Positions 15,801 to 28,000 of a DNA stretch of 64,000 nucleotides are shown here, piece after piece. The notes under the pieces are model-generated. The model searched no databases, had not been told where the DNA came from, and saw only the letters and a program-made list of their open reading frames with translations. The position numbers and the translations under genes are program-made. Position 1 is the stretch's first letter, and each line of letters begins with the position of its first letter. This stretch comes from Scortum barcoo (taxonomy: Eukaryota; Chordata; Actinopteri; Centrarchiformes; Terapontidae), in NCBI GenBank assembly GCA_023238725.1, contig CM041550.1:26677180-26741179 (forward strand), read 5' to 3'.

Positions 15801-18392
15801 CTTGTTACCTGTATTAATGGCACCTGTTTGAACTCATTATCAGTATAAAAGACACCTGTCCACAACCTCAAACAGTCAGACTCCAAACTCCACTATGGCC
15901 AAGACCAAAGAGCTGTCAAAGGACACCAGAAACAAAATTGTAGACCTGCACCAGGCTGGGAAGACTGAATCTGCAATAGGTAAGCAGGTTGGTGTGAAGA
16001 AATCAAGAGAAAATTACAAAATGGAAGACATACAAGACCACTGATAATCTCCCTCGATCTGGGGCTCCACGCAAGATCTCACCCCATTGGGTCAAAATGA
16101 TCATGAGAGCAAAAATCCCAGAACCACACGGGGGGAAAGGGTACCATCAGTAACACAGTACCCTGCCAGGGACTCAGATCCTGCAGTGTCAGACGTGTCC
16201 CCATGCTTAAGGCCAGTACATGTCCAGGCCTGTCTGAAGTTTGCTAGAGAGCATTTGGATGATCCAGAAGAGGATTGGGAGAATGTCATATGGTCAGATG
16301 AAACCAAAATAGAAGAGTGTTTGGAGGAGAAAGAATGCTGAGTTGCATCCAAAGAACACCATACCTACTGTGAAGCATGGGGGTGGAAACATCATGCTTT
16401 GGGGCTGTTTTTCTGCAAAGGGACCAGGACGACTGATCCGTGTAAAGGAAAGAATGAATGGGGCCATGTATCGTGAGATTTTGAGTGAAAACCTCCTTCC
16501 ATCAGCAAGGGCATTGAAGATGAAACGTGGCTGGGTCTTTCAGCATGACAGTGATCCCAAACAAACCACCCGGGCAATGAAGGAGTGGCTTCGTAAGAAG
16601 CATTTCAAGGTCCTGGAGTGGCCTAGCCAGTCTCCAGATCTCAACCCCATAGAAAATCTTTGGAGGGAGTTGAAAGTCCGTGTTGCCCAGCGACAGCCCC
16701 AAAACATCACTGCTCTAGAGGAGATCTGCATGGAGGAATGGGCCAAAATACCAGCAACAGTGTGTGAAAACCTTGTGAAGACTTACAGAAAACGTTTGAC
16801 CTCTGTCATTGCCAACAAAGGGTATATAACAAAGTACTTGAGATGAACTTTTGTTATTGACCAAATACTTATTTTCCACCATAATTTGCAAATAAATTCT
16901 TTAAAAATCAGACAATGTGATTTTCTGGATTTTTTTTCTCATTTTGTCTCTCATAGTTGAGGTATACCTATGATGAAAATTGGAGACCTCATCTTTTAAG
17001 TGGGAGAACTTGCACAATTGGTGGCTGACTAAATACTTTTTTGCCCCACTCTAAATGTTTATCCCAGTATGTTATTAATAACATTTTTATTTAGAGAAAT
17101 AATTTTAACAAAATAATAAATCCACAGAGCATTTAGAATGGTGTGCAATAAGAATTATAAATAGATATTATAACTTTGAATGAATCATTTAGAAATTCTT
17201 GATGAGTCCAAAACAAATGTTTCTTTATCTCTGTGTAATATATCTGATATCTGGCTTTTGTTCATAACATGTCTTGTGAGCCAATAGTATCATGCTGTAT
17301 CAAGTGGTATCTCAGTGTCATCAGCGGTCAAGAGTCACCTGTTAGTGTGGGGGTTTTGCAGTAAGCAACTAGCTTCACTCCAGTACCATTCTCAGGTGCT
17401 GGAAAAAAGAGAAACAAGGCTAGGGTGGACATTGGTTCAGCTTTTGTTTGTTAGAGTCAGCTGAAATCTTTAACATTTTCTAATCAGTTCTAAACAGAAA
17501 GTGCAGGTGATGGGAGGTTTTGCAGATATTTTTTAAAAATAACAACAAAAACATATTGGACAAATGTTGACCTGATGATGATACTAAATTCACTAGTCGA
17601 GGCACATCAATGTTTGAACTACAGGCACTACGGGATAGGTCAGAGGATAATGACTCAAGTAACTGGGATTCACCTGGAAACCATTATCTTATAGACAAGG
17701 AGATATTTCAGTTTGGACCAAAGTGGTGGACTTGATACATAAAACTACCCACCAACAGATCGACCAAACTCACCATCCCTAGAGATGCGCTGCCAGCATG
17801 GCAAAAAAAGGCATACATACATACAGACATGCACTTTTCTTCCTATCAGTCTTATTTAGTTCAGCATTTTGTGCAAACCCATCTGAAATGGATCCCTCTT
17901 CCTCCAGACTGTCCGGAACCACCCAGCGTCACAGCTATTATCGGAGGCTCCATTGCATCTGTGGCTCTCATTGGCATCGTGCTGCTGATGCTCATCAAGT
18001 TATTCATTTACATGAGGGACCTGAAAGAGTTCAAGAAATTTGAAAACGAAAAGAAGAAATCCAAGTGGGCAGAGGTGAGACAATGTATTATATTGTATGT
18101 AATTTTTTTGTTGTACAAAAATAAAAACCAGAAATAATCACAATCAACATTTTAAGTATTTGAAAAGTGTTGACAAGTGTTTTGAGAAGCACTGTATAAA
18201 TAAAGTTTGTTACTGTTAATAATTCTTTTATAAACCTTTCAGCACCATAATGAGCAGAATACTTCTGTCTTCCTTGTTTCTGGTCAGAAAACAAGCTAAA
18301 CATTGCGTCCTGTTGTCTGTTCCCAGGCTGACAATCCACTGTTCAAGAATGCTACCACCACCACCACCAACCCAACATTCACTGGAGAGTGA
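491..18392 (+). CDS. itgb2: Integrin beta-2-like subunit (15 coding exons)
   Basis: Single-pass adhesion receptor beta chain that pairs with an alpha subunit. Coding exons: 491-539, 1988-2085, 6109-6310, 6836-7006, 8259-8500, 9801-9959, 10064-10159, 10263-10352, 10496-10633, 11681-11871, 13621-13853, 14792-15017, 15168-15382, 17908-18074, 18327-18392. Phases join without a break to 780 residues (human ITGB2 is about 769). Visible parts in order: hydrophobic signal peptide (1-16); cysteine-rich PSI domain (about 17-49); beta-I domain with MIDAS DLSYS (141-145) and ADMIDAS DD (148-149); a metal-site loop with NLDSPEG; cysteine-rich I-EGF repeats (about 440-640); beta-tail domain; membrane helix (about 711-733) followed by Lys734; and a short tail. 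The tail carries NPLF and NPTF, the phenylalanine form typical of beta-2; beta-1 has NPIY/NPKY. Also beta-2-like are RCDTR, LSPQK and [11 protein letters not shown]. The start is the ATG opening the signal peptide, 3 nt after an acceptor. A divergent fish beta-1 or beta-7 paralogue is less likely. Confidence 0.88.
2528..2606. repeat. Fish SINE/LINE 3'-tail-like repeat
   Basis: Short dispersed repeat in integrin intron 2. It shares a 'tgtacagattgtaaa ... aaacaatgtttgtgattttggg' pattern with 27315-27370 and ends in a degenerate TTTGAT-type tail. Such tails are common at the 3' ends of fish retroposons. I cannot name the family. Confidence 0.5.
3065..5640 (-). mobile_element. Non-LTR retrotransposon (LINE), truncated and decayed
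   Basis: Minus-strand LINE in integrin intron 2. Reading from 5640 downward, an endonuclease segment shows GDFNAHVG (about 5236-5213). It is followed by a linker and a reverse transcriptase with [20 protein letters not shown], the [12 protein letters not shown] catalytic region and FADDVV (about 3541-3524), then the start of the C-terminal region ([11 protein letters not shown]). Frames shift several times (for example near 4770, 4240, 3780 and 3290), so it cannot encode a working protein. The copy stops around 3065, short of the usual C-terminal region, so the 3' part is missing or replaced. Clade not assigned. Its GC content is clearly higher than the host intron. Confidence 0.9.
6351..6500 (-). 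repeat. Retroposon 3' end with hexamer tail
   Basis: A short (ATTCAG)n array (about 6351-6377) adjoins sequence that on the minus strand reads '...gtgggactaataaagg' before the tail. This layout, 'gggac-aataaa(g)' followed by a simple repeat, is typical of fish LINE or SINE 3' ends. It sits in integrin intron 3. The boundary on the 6500 side is a guess. Confidence 0.45.
10790..11330 (-). mobile_element. Degenerate LINE fragment, 3' portion
   Basis: Old LINE remnant in integrin intron 9. It has the recurrent fish-LINE word order seen around the 3' half of such elements: a stretch about clamping and weeding the C-terminal region near 10800-11030, and one near 11190-11270 that parallels 3300-3545 of the other LINE in this window. 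There is no open frame. It is too decayed for clade assignment. Confidence 0.55.
11380..11545 (+). mobile_element. LINE reverse-transcriptase scrap, opposite orientation
   Basis: Plus-strand translation around 11400-11540 has the remains of the reverse-transcriptase block around [20 protein letters not shown] and PQIQEE (here [15 protein letters not shown] and a following LRFRR). It faces the 10790-11330 fragment, so the two are separate insertions or one rearranged copy. It lies in integrin intron 9. Confidence 0.5.
12819..12888. repeat. Compound trinucleotide microsatellite
   Basis: About 22 bp of (ATT)n runs directly into about 47 bp of (AGT)n inside integrin intron 10. It is likely length-polymorphic. 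No coding role. Confidence 0.95.
13904..14670. mobile_element. Non-autonomous Tc1-like element
   Basis: In integrin intron 11. The left end CAGTGCAATCGGAATGTTTG and the right end, reverse-complemented (ACAGTGCATTCAGGAACTTT), form imperfect terminal inverted repeats. The interior has the familiar non-coding remnants of a Tc1-like transposon (14120-14440, around 'cacctctggcagcaatgaca' and 'cacagcatgatgatgccacc'). There is no usable transposase frame. A TA precedes the left end; the right TA is lost. Confidence 0.75.
15527..17053 (+). mobile_element. Tc1/mariner transposon with TA target duplication
   Basis: Complete-length element in integrin intron 13. Left end 'cagtggggcaaaaagtattt' and right end '...aaatacttttttgccccact' are inverted repeats reaching inward about 70 bp or more, flanked by TA at 15527-15528 and 17052-17053. 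It carries one transposase pseudogene. The ends are well preserved compared with other relics here, suggesting a fairly recent insertion. Confidence 0.92.
15895..16846 (+). pseudogene. Broken Tc1 transposase
   Basis: Cut-and-paste transposase of the preceding element. It starts [20 protein letters not shown] (helix-turn-helix DNA-binding part), then loses frame near 16010 and again near 16310. The second half is open from 16343 to the stop at 16844-16846. Parts of the DDE catalytic core can be seen: WSDETKIE (about 16292-16315), then QHDSDPK, then [11 protein letters not shown]. About 40 residues of the DNA-binding and linker region are scrambled or missing, so this copy cannot be active. Confidence 0.9.
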
Positions 18393-18831
18393 GAACTATC
18401 ACTGTAGCACAGCAAGAATTCAGTACATCTCTGTAGTATCTGAGTTGTGTCTGTGTGATATTTGCAAATGTCTAAATTCACTCAATTATTTACTGGAATA
18501 ATGTTGCTTGCTGACTTTAATGATTAATTTACTGTGTACACATGATTGGAGTTGTATTTGTTTGCTTATTATTCTAAAGGTTATGCACATTTTGCTTCAT
18601 TACTTATAATACACAAGTTATACTGCAGTATAGTATAGCGTATAATATATACAGTAGTTTATAGTAGTCCAGTATGTATAGGATGGGCAGAATATAATGA
18701 TGTGTCACATATATACACTGGATGTATTTTATAAGAACAGTGATACTCATTTCAGAGCTCAAATCACAATTTTTCTGTTGATGCAGTGGTGGTGTTAGCT
18801 AAAATATATTCTTCTAAATTAATGAATTGGA

Positions 18832-18850
18832 AATAAAATGAATGAATAAA
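18832..18850 (+). promoter_or_regulatory. Candidate poly(A) signals of the integrin gene
   Basis: Two AATAAA hexamers (18832-18837 and 18845-18850), about 440 bp after the integrin stop codon. A T-rich stretch follows at about 18874-18890. Position and context suit the 3' end of the mRNA, but an earlier or later site cannot be excluded. Confidence 0.5.
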
Positions 18851-19105
18851 GATCAGAAGATACACATATTTCACAATGTTTTTATTTTAAACGTCATAAG
18901 GAGTCAATTGAGTTTAAAAGCTACCATAATCAATGTTTCTGGCCAACACATAACAATGAATTGAATATTCACTCTCTTTTTAGCTCTGGTTTGGTCTATA
19001 CTGTCTTTTTGCTTTTGTCAGTATACATAAGAACTGCTCTTGCTCAAACACACTAGGTTTTCTCTCATGTTTCATCTAAAATTATAATATTTATTTTCAT
19101 TCCAG

Positions 19106-19337
19106 GGACAGCATGGTGGTGCAGTGGATAGCACTGTCAAATTTAGAGTTTGAACCCACTGGCTGGCTGCAGTCTTTCTGTGTGGAGTTTGCATGTTCTC
19201 TCTGTGCCTGTGTGGGTTTTCTCCAGGGTACTCCATCTTCCTCCCACAATCCAAAGACATGCAAGTTAGGTTAATTGGTGATTCTAAACTGTCTGTAAGT
19301 GTGAATTTGAGTGTGCATGGTTGTCAGGATGGATGGA
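19106..19337 (+). mobile_element. DANA/Mermaid-type tRNA-derived SINE
   Basis: Intergenic. It begins 'ggacagcatggtggtgcagtgg', a tRNA-like head with a degraded A/B-box region. It continues with the conserved fish SINE core (tttctgtgtggagtttgcat, cctcccacaatccaaagaca, ggttaattggtgattctaaa). It is bounded by a perfect 13-bp direct repeat ATTTTCATTCCAG at 19093-19105 and 19337-19349, read as the target-site duplication. Confidence 0.85.
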
Positions 19338-19518
19338 TTTTCATTCCAGATTTTTTGGATTGATGCTGATTCATGTTGTAGGACTTCTGATAATACCTTT
19401 ACCTGTCTTCATCAAGTACAATAAACAGTTTCTCTCATTATAGCAGTTACTAAAGCAGTTTTCTTACTCATCACACTTTATTTCTGAAGATAATGTCTCA
19501 GTTGTAATGTATGCATAG

Positions 19519-19960
19519 GACAGGTGACAAATTAAAGGAAAACCTGAGATAAAGTGTATTAGTGAGGTGTTGGTCCACCTTGTGCCTCCAGAACAGCTTC
19601 AGAGCTTCTTCTCATTGATTCTTCAAGTCTGTGAACTCTCCTGGAGGGATTAACACCATTCTTCTGAAGATATTCCCTCATTTGATGTTTTCATGGGGTG
19701 GAGAGCTCTGTGTAACACGTCACTCCACAGTCTCCCATAGCTGTTCATTTAGATTGAATGTGAAGGTCATAGAATATTATTCACATCATTTCCATCTTCA
19801 TCAAACCATTTTGTGACCCCCTCATGCCAAATACTCACACTTTGGAACCCAGACTACCTTGCAAGGTGCTCTGAAAGTTCCCAGCACAAATATGATTGAT
19901 GAGTGTCAACAAATGGACACTGACTGTCTAGTCTGTCTGTTGACTTCCTCTTGGCACCAT
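19519..19960. mobile_element. Tc1-like non-autonomous relic
   Basis: Intergenic. It starts 'acaggtgacaaattaaagga', a typical end of one fish Tc1-like family. It continues through 'cctccagaacagcttcagag' and 'tcatcaaaccattttgtgac', which are antisense remains of the interior. The far end has decayed. No open frame. Confidence 0.6.
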
Positions 19961-21178
19961 GACAATCATATTTCTATTGCACTGAAAACATCAAGTGAAC
20001 TTTGTGAGATTGACACTTCAAGGGCTGAGGGTTAGGGTTATCATGGTCACCCAGCTTTGCAGATCAATCACTGTGCATGCTGATTAAATACTGCAAGTTG
20101 GATATCCATAGGTTAAAGTGGTTATTACTGCCTTCCAATGTAAATATGTGCCAGTGCATTGCTTGGAAAAAATGGACAACTGCAGCAGATCAACACTATA
20201 TCAACACTACAGCAACTGAGTTAACAGATAAGTACAAGCATACCAGAGGGGTAGGCTAGTACTGCATGCTTACCAGATGTTTATCAAGCACAAAACAACT
20301 GACTGGAAAGGCAAGCTAAAGCTGCACACAGAACTGGTTGACAGTCCATCATGACTTTTGACTACAAGGGGAAGGACATTTCATTTAGATCCTCTGCCCT
20401 CTCTGCTCTCAAAGTGGTCTTCGTGCAACATTTGCTGTTATGACATACAAAGGACTGAGGGGAAGTGGGACTACTTACAAAATGCAGGTTTAGCATGAAT
20501 GTAACCACCTGATGCTGTCAACCATTTCTTCCTCCATAAGATGTCCTCACCACAACACTGACTGTTTTACCCTCAGGGACGGACTATTAAACTAGACTAG
20601 GTGGAAAGCTAGTATATGGCTTGACTGTACAATTGTGTCCAAATTGTTAAAGGCACAGTGAGCAGTTGTGTCTATAATGTGAATTCCTGGATGTTGAATG
20701 CTCATCTACAGTTTTCTGTAGTGGTCCCAGTAATGTTCTTAAAGTTGCACACAGGTTTGCTGCCTATAATGTGGAAAAATAAGGGGCTCTCAGCCAGCAG
20801 TGCATACACATGAGACACAAAATCAATCAATGTGCTCCAAATTTTTATGTATCAAGTCCTCTGCTCTTACTGGATTTATAACTCTTATCAGAGCAACAAA
20901 TCCTTCAACCCACACCTCCACAAGTGCAGCTTATAGACAGGTGGACCATGACCAAGAATGTTTAGAGTGAATCCCAAACAACAAAAGTCAAACAACACCT
21001 TTTTTTCTACTATATGGTACTAATGAAAAATTTTAAGTTAAAGTAGGATTTTAAATAAAAACATGCAAATTACTGAGAGATCATCATCATCATGTCATTT
21101 TCATTTTCACAATAAATAAACTAGACAAGATATTTAAATCAGTATCCCTAAAAAACAAATACACTAACCCTAAATACA
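19961..21178. other. Intergenic sequence, nothing recognised
   Basis: AT-rich sequence between the convergent integrin and ubxn4 genes. No long ORF, RNA gene or clear repeat end was seen. A single 'gggttagggtta' near 20028 is too short to be telomeric. Confidence 0.5.
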
Positions 21179-21208
21179 TTTATTATACTTGAATTAGAAG
21201 TATTTATT
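21179..21208 (-). promoter_or_regulatory. Candidate poly(A) signals of ubxn4
   Basis: AATAAA on the minus strand at 21184-21179 and 21208-21203, about 0.9 kb after the ubxn4 stop codon. Placed only by motif, so the true site may differ. The interval 21209-22097 would then be 3' UTR; it contains a (GT)9 run near 21499-21518 and no coding signal. Confidence 0.35.
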
Positions 21209-22097
21209 GGGATGCAAACAATTACATTTGACTCTATTTTCATAAATAAGAGATTATAACAGATCTGGCAACAAATCAAGAGGTGGCATGGTGTAGTGAC
21301 AGTTTTTTGGATTATGATGACACCATATTTGCCTGCGAAATTCACCAAAATATTAAAAAAAATGTTATTAACAAACAACCACAACTCAAGATTTTTTTTT
21401 TTTTTGAAAAACAAGCTGCTTTAATTTTCATTGTCAAATGAGGAGAGCAGTCATCACTCATTGTCAACCTGTAGAAACACATACTGAATACTGCCAAGGT
21501 GTGTGTGTGTGTGTGTGTGGGCCACAACCTTGGTAGAACTCCAACAGTTACAGACAGAGCCCACTGTCAGCAGCTGTTTGATGAAATGTTTGATACACCT
21601 AAAACAAAAACATCTTCATTCAACTGTTGGGTAGTAATCCAGATTACTCACTGGCAATCAGCCAGTCACTTTCAAAAACACAATTACTCCATATGATAAT
21701 GTAACATCTTCAGGTCAGGTCAAGTGTTAATGGTTGGTTTGCTCACAGATCATCAGAACCACCCAGTTCATTTTAAACCTGTCAGATAGATTTGAGGATA
21801 ACGATTATGTGCAACAAGCACGCGAGAGGATGTTGGTGTATCCTTTCACAATCTGAGCCCCGGTTAGGAGACAGAATCATGTCATAATCAATAAAAAAAA
21901 AAAAAACACTCAGCATAAGACCAAAAGAGCTTCTGTTGATTATTACTGATCTACCCATGCAGGCAAGCATATGCCTGAAACACAGTAAGAGAAAAAGAGA
22001 ACAAAAGGATCAGCCCTATATGCAGCAACCTTAAACTGGTCAGACTGAACTAATCACACAAGGAGAGTGAAAGGAAGGGAGAGCTTCTGTTACTGCG

Positions 22098-25000
22098 CTA
22101 CATCTGCTGGGTGGAGTTCCCGTTCCAGGTGTTGTTGTCATCCTCGCTGTCCTCCTGAGTCCTGAGCCTGCAGATTTTACCGTCTTTCTTGAAGTCCTTG
22201 GGCCGCTTCTCCAGTGTGTGCTTGGAAAGAGATTCTCTGAACATACAGAAGAAAATGGCAGGACACAAAGTGAGTGAATTACCACATATATGGTATATAC
22301 CATAAAATCTTTCAATTAAAAAGCAGTGATTTCAGTCCAAAAGCATTTGCTGGTGTAACTGAGCCCAATCCCGTGAACTAGCAGCATGACAAACAAGTGT
22401 AACTGTAGCAAAAATACAGAAAAGTCAAAGCTCTCATCAGACACGCAATTTAGTCGCGGAATTTGGACGAGCCGGCGCGTCTGTCAGCTCCAGAGGGTTA
22501 AGATACTTAAGTTCAGTTCCTTGGTTTGGATCTATTGTTTGTGTATCATTGTAGTCTGCTGAAGCTGCACACTGTATCTGTGATTCCTCAAGCCCTTATT
22601 CGCAATGTTTGTTAGGCTGGACATGAGTGAAAATCCTGCTTTGGTTGAAGACTGTGTATATTGCTGTCTACGAGTATGCCCATGTGACTGTAGCTCACCT
22701 CTTTGCTTTGTCAGAGGCCGAAGTTGAGTTGGTGTAAGAGGTGGATGGGTGAGCGGAGCCTCTGGATGCTGCTCCAGTAGGGGGTGGGTTTGCAAACAGG
22801 AAGGAGCTGAGGAATCTCCACACAGCCAGCAGAGGGTAGAGGATTGTGCCCAGGACTGCCCAGATACTCCCCCCAGAGGACTGGACCACTGCGTTAGGAG
22901 GCCTGCTTGACTGCTGTATCCATATCGTGTTAATAAAAGAAGCACATTAAAGAAATGGTTTAGTGTTTTGGAACATATTTGCTTCCTTATCCTAAGATAA
23001 TCCTGTCCAGAGTCTGGCCACACAGACATGAGACTGAAATGACAATTTCCAAAAATGTTAAGGTAATTCTTGAAGGCAAAGTGTGAATTAAATGGGCCAG
23101 AGTCAGTAACATGTACTGGCCTATTTAGATTATTAAGCGACAACTCTGTGAAATGGGATATGAAAGGTGGCCTCACTGGCAGAAGGACAATAGAAGCACT
23201 TGGAGTCAGTTGCAGCTCAAGCAGAGTCCTGTTCAGGTCTTCATTGGTGAACTCCCGTCGAGGGAACATGGTTGCCAGGGAGAAGCTACCGTAGCGATTT
23301 CCGACTTCCTGAGACAGGACCAGCACAAAACATTTCACAGTGATTCTGCATGTCCTACATGGCACACTTTAGTCAACTATCACATTATACAAAGATGTTC
23401 CTGAGATGTGGAAATGTTGGAAAGTCACAGTTGCAGTTTTCTGGCATTAAAATGCTGGCTTTCTCTTAACCAGGGTACATCACCATGGTAATCAGTGTAC
23501 ATCAGCATGGTAACCAGTGTAGATCAGCATGGTAATCTATGCTGCTCCAGAGTAGGTTGACTTAACAGTATCAACAGCCCAACTTCTGACCAATCAGATT
23601 GCTAGATATAGGGAGTCGTTGATCGTCATCATTGATTTTAAGGTTTTACTGCTTGTTTTTAGAGCCTTGAATGGTCAGACATCTGCCTGTATCTGTGATC
23701 GACTAACTTCCTATGAGCTTGAGCTCTGCTACTAAAGTTTCCAACTCCCCCGGGTGACTTCTTTTAAGGGTCTTTTAAAATCTTTTCTTAAAACACGTTT
23801 GACTTTTTCTTCACTGGTGGAATATGTTGTGACTATTTAAAGGATTTTATATTGTATGTTTTGTATCTTACTAGCTTTCATTATTGTGTTTATTTCTATA
23901 GATCAGTAGAATCACTCTGGTTTTTAAAATAGGGCTTCTAAAAATAGAGGGACAATTACAAACAATAAAAAACTAAATAGTGACGATTACAGTTGATTGT
24001 CTTTGATTCATGACATGGTTCTTAAAAAGGATGACTTTTTATTTTTATTTTTTAAGGATGACATTTTATGCTCTTATTTATAACTGCAAATACATACGTT
24101 AAATAAAACCTAAACCTCCCGTAGTCTGTGTCTTTAATAAGAAAAATAATCAACATATACCACAATAAGCTCTGATGAAGGGTGTTTGTGCTCTGGCAGC
24201 ACACAAGCAGTATATCAGACTGTTTGTGCTTTGTTTTGTTTTGTGTTACCTTTTTTTATGTGCATTAAATATTCATCATTAAACCAAACAAGTGAAAATA
24301 CTCCCGGTGTACAAAAGACATACTTATTCACACAATTATTCTGCATTTATTTTAATATTTGGTTATGTGATTATATTTTAAACATAAAAATCACTTCACA
24401 CTGTTCTTATAACTGCATTATACAGTGGATTTGACCATCCTATCTCATTTCATATGAAGTACACCTCATTCCTAGTTCTGGTTGTGATACTTGTAATTAA
24501 CAACTCTGCTTTCCCATGAACACACTGATAAACGGAGGTAACTGGGACAGTTGATTACCAGCTTCATGTAACTGTTATCCTGGATTACCAATGTTAATCT
24601 CAGTGAGGGAGGTAATCAAAAGAGAACTAGCATAAGTTGAAGTCACTTGTGATATAGTACCTTAGAATTATAACACCAAGCCTGTGAACCGCAACACTTA
24701 TTTTCTAATTATCATAAAAAAAATAACAACAGGCTTCATCACTAATATAAAAGTGGCCAAAGACCAGATGGCTGAAGATGACCAAACATCAACAACATCA
24801 TTTAAAAAAATCGAGGGTGGAACAACTGATGCATCTATTACACGTAAAAAAGTTGACAGATGAACATGACTAATTTGATGACTCACGAAATGTGGCAACA
24901 AGCTGCGTGTTCAAGCCATGTTCAGCACTTTTTCCTTTTTTTCTTCTGAAAACATTTCCTTTGTTGTTTTGTGTATTTGCTGTGTGTTTCGTGTGCATTC

Positions 25001-28000
25001 GTACAACACAGCTGATAGTGAGGGATTTACACTGCACAAGAAGTAACCTCAAATCTATATACAACACACATCTAAAGCTGGTAAGAGGATCCTGAGGATT
25101 GCCTCAAAGAGGGTGTCTTTGTAAGAGGAATAATTTTTCTACCTAAAACTATTATTACAAATATGACAGAATCAGAAAATTATATTATGATTAATTGTTT
25201 CCATTTCTGTGTTTAAAATCCAACCTATTTTATGGTAAATCCTGGCTTTCTAAGGAAAATAGACATGGGTTATCAAGGTTATCATGCTAAATTACTCAAT
25301 TTATTATTGGTCAGACAGACCTGAACAGCAAAGTTCCGGGCCTCCTGCAGTCTGCTTTGTGATGAGAAGTGGTTGGTGAAGGATGAGCCGTCTGGCAAGC
25401 GGAACTGTATCCTTGCCACGGTACTGACAAACAGACAGACAGACAGACAGACGTATTAAAACCTTTTTACAGAATCAGAAGTGGGTTGCATGGACAGAAA
25501 TCTCCTTGGATCTATCTTGTGATTCTCTGTCACGTGGCCTCATGTTAATTACTTTTTACACCAGATGTTTTGAGCTACCAAGCAGGAAAAGCTCTGAATT
25601 TGAAAAAATGATGTGCTGTGTAGAGTTTACAGCTACTGCCAATTTTCAGCTGTTGTCCCTAGTTGGGCTTTTACCTAATAACATGAATGATGGCTCTGTT
25701 CCATTTAAATAGCCCAGTAAGTTAGTCTAGTGACCAAAAATGCACTGCAGCAGTGCCCTGGAAGTGACTCACCTGAATGGAATGTAGCCATTATCAATGT
25801 CAGTGTAATTGACAGTATATGTCTAAAGTAATATGCACTTTTTAACCTTAAATAAATCTCCATTCAAAATTCAGGTCCCATATGAAGAAATTAACTTCAA
25901 GTGACAGACAACAGGTCATGCAGCACTTGAATGTTTCTTCTCTGTGTACAATTATGTTCTCTAATGTCACAAAGAGCTCACAGAGACACAAAGAGAGACT
26001 GACTGCTGTATTATAATATTATTGAAATATTATTATTAGACTGCATATTAACCACCGGTAGAGACAGGAGGCTAAAGAGGCGTCTTGTACAAACTTATTC
26101 TGGGGAGGATAACTGCGTGATTACTATGTCACAGACTTTTAATGGATTTAATGGCTGGCCAAAGCACACAGGATAGGACATGAGCACAACACATGGCACT
26201 GATTTTAACTGTCGGGTTTGTCTGGGAAATTCATAAACTGATACATTATGCTAATGCCGATGTGCATGCATGTTACCATGGTTGTCTTCAAATGTTGCAA
26301 AACAACAGGTAGCACACGTGAATTTTCTTCAGAAACGTGCTTTTTGATATGTCAAAATGTACATACTGAAATGGGCACAAACAGAACGGTTTTCATTGTG
26401 TTGCTTTGATATGCACACCTCAGGATAATTATCGTTGTGGGTATAAAACTGATTGAAAAAATGACATTTTTTCCTGCAGTGCTTGCAGCTGAAGCATATA
26501 CGATCTGTTTATTTGACTCCCTGGTCTCCATGAACACTTTACCTCCTCTCCCTGAGTAATGCCTCCTTCCTGGCCTCCTGCTCTGCCAGTCTGGCCTGCA
26601 GTTGGGCCTGCTTGGCAGCTTTCTCCTCCTCCTGTGTCTTGGCATAGCGGGCTGCTCTGTCAGCTCGGTCCTGTAGGACAGATGGGATAAAGGTGCAACA
26701 AAGTTAATAGATTTGATATGTCTGCAGTGTTTGCTTTTTGTACAAAGGTTCAAGTTAAAGCTGGTGACGTTGAGGTGTCCTGGTTGCTCACCCGCTTGAG
26801 CAAGTGCCCAATATATTAAGTGAGACTCCATACTGCACCAGCCAGAGTTCAATTCCAGCCTATTTCTCTTAGCTGCATGTCAGCCCTTCTATCTCTTCCG
26901 CTATATCTTCTGCTTTTCCTGTCTATCGCAAGTTGTTCAATCATTAATAAAGCAGAAGAACTTTGCTAAGAGTAACATAAATTGCCAAATAAAAGCATGG
27001 TTTTAGCTGTTGGCAGACAGAAGCAAATCAAGACTCAGTGGGCATTCCATTTTCCTCTGAGCTGAGAACAATGCCACACCTTGGTTGACAGTGTTCCGGT
27101 ACAAGTCGGAAAACCAATTTGTTTTAACCAACTTTTTTATTTCACAGGCTGGGGAAAATGGGGTTTGCTTTAGCCAGGTTTGCCACTGTTAGCAACACCA
27201 GTGAATGACAATCCCTCATCTGTGGCTCTTCCTCAAGTTTCTTCTTTTTTTTCCCAGAAAGGGCTTTTTCCTGACCCAGTACTCGAGGGTCTAAGGACAG
27301 AGGGTGTCACAACTGTACAGATTGTAAAGCCCTCCGAGGCAAACAATGTTTGTGATTTTGGGCTTTGAAAAAACGATAAAAGGGATCAACGCCTACAGAA
27401 CTACAAATTGAGCTAGGCAAAATTCTAAAAGAGAAGGTTTACAAAAAGATTTGTTTACAATTTCTTAAATGAGTGTTTAATGAGGGATCCCCAAAACTGT
27501 TATTGTGCCCACTTAATAACTGATTTGGAAGTGCACAGCATTAACTAACATCATGCACTAAAGTTTTTGAACACTGGCAGTGAAGGGCCATCCTCAATGT
27601 AATACATACTTACATATCATGTAATAGGGTGGAGAGGAGAAAGATGTGCTTACCAAGGCAATTTGCTGTTTGACACGCTCTCTGGCGGCCTTCTCTTCTG
27701 CCTTCTCTCTGTTCCTTTCCTCCAGGAGTCGCTTGGTCTTCTCCTCTTCCTGTTTCCTCTTAAAGTCCTGCATGTCCTTTCCCACCTTCCTCCGCTCCAT
27801 TTCCTTCTTGATATCATTCTGAATGACAGGCAACACAAAGGTATGTCAGCGGTAGAATGGGCCACATTAATCATTTACTCCTGTCAACATTACAGTTGAC
27901 ACTATGGAAAACTCAGACATTTAAATAAATAATGAAAAAATGAAATTTGTAGAGGAGCCATTACTAAACAAGCAAATGTAAAGAAAGCAGTAATGGCCAA

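Noticed and set aside
20028..20040. Telomere-like 'gggttagggtta'
   Set aside because: Only two units, far too short to be a telomeric or interstitial array.
22532..23365. 277-codon minus-strand ORF
   Set aside because: It is ubxn4 exon 11 read through into the next intron and into exon 12 in a wrong frame, not a separate gene. True exon limits are 23308-23177 and 22913-22699.
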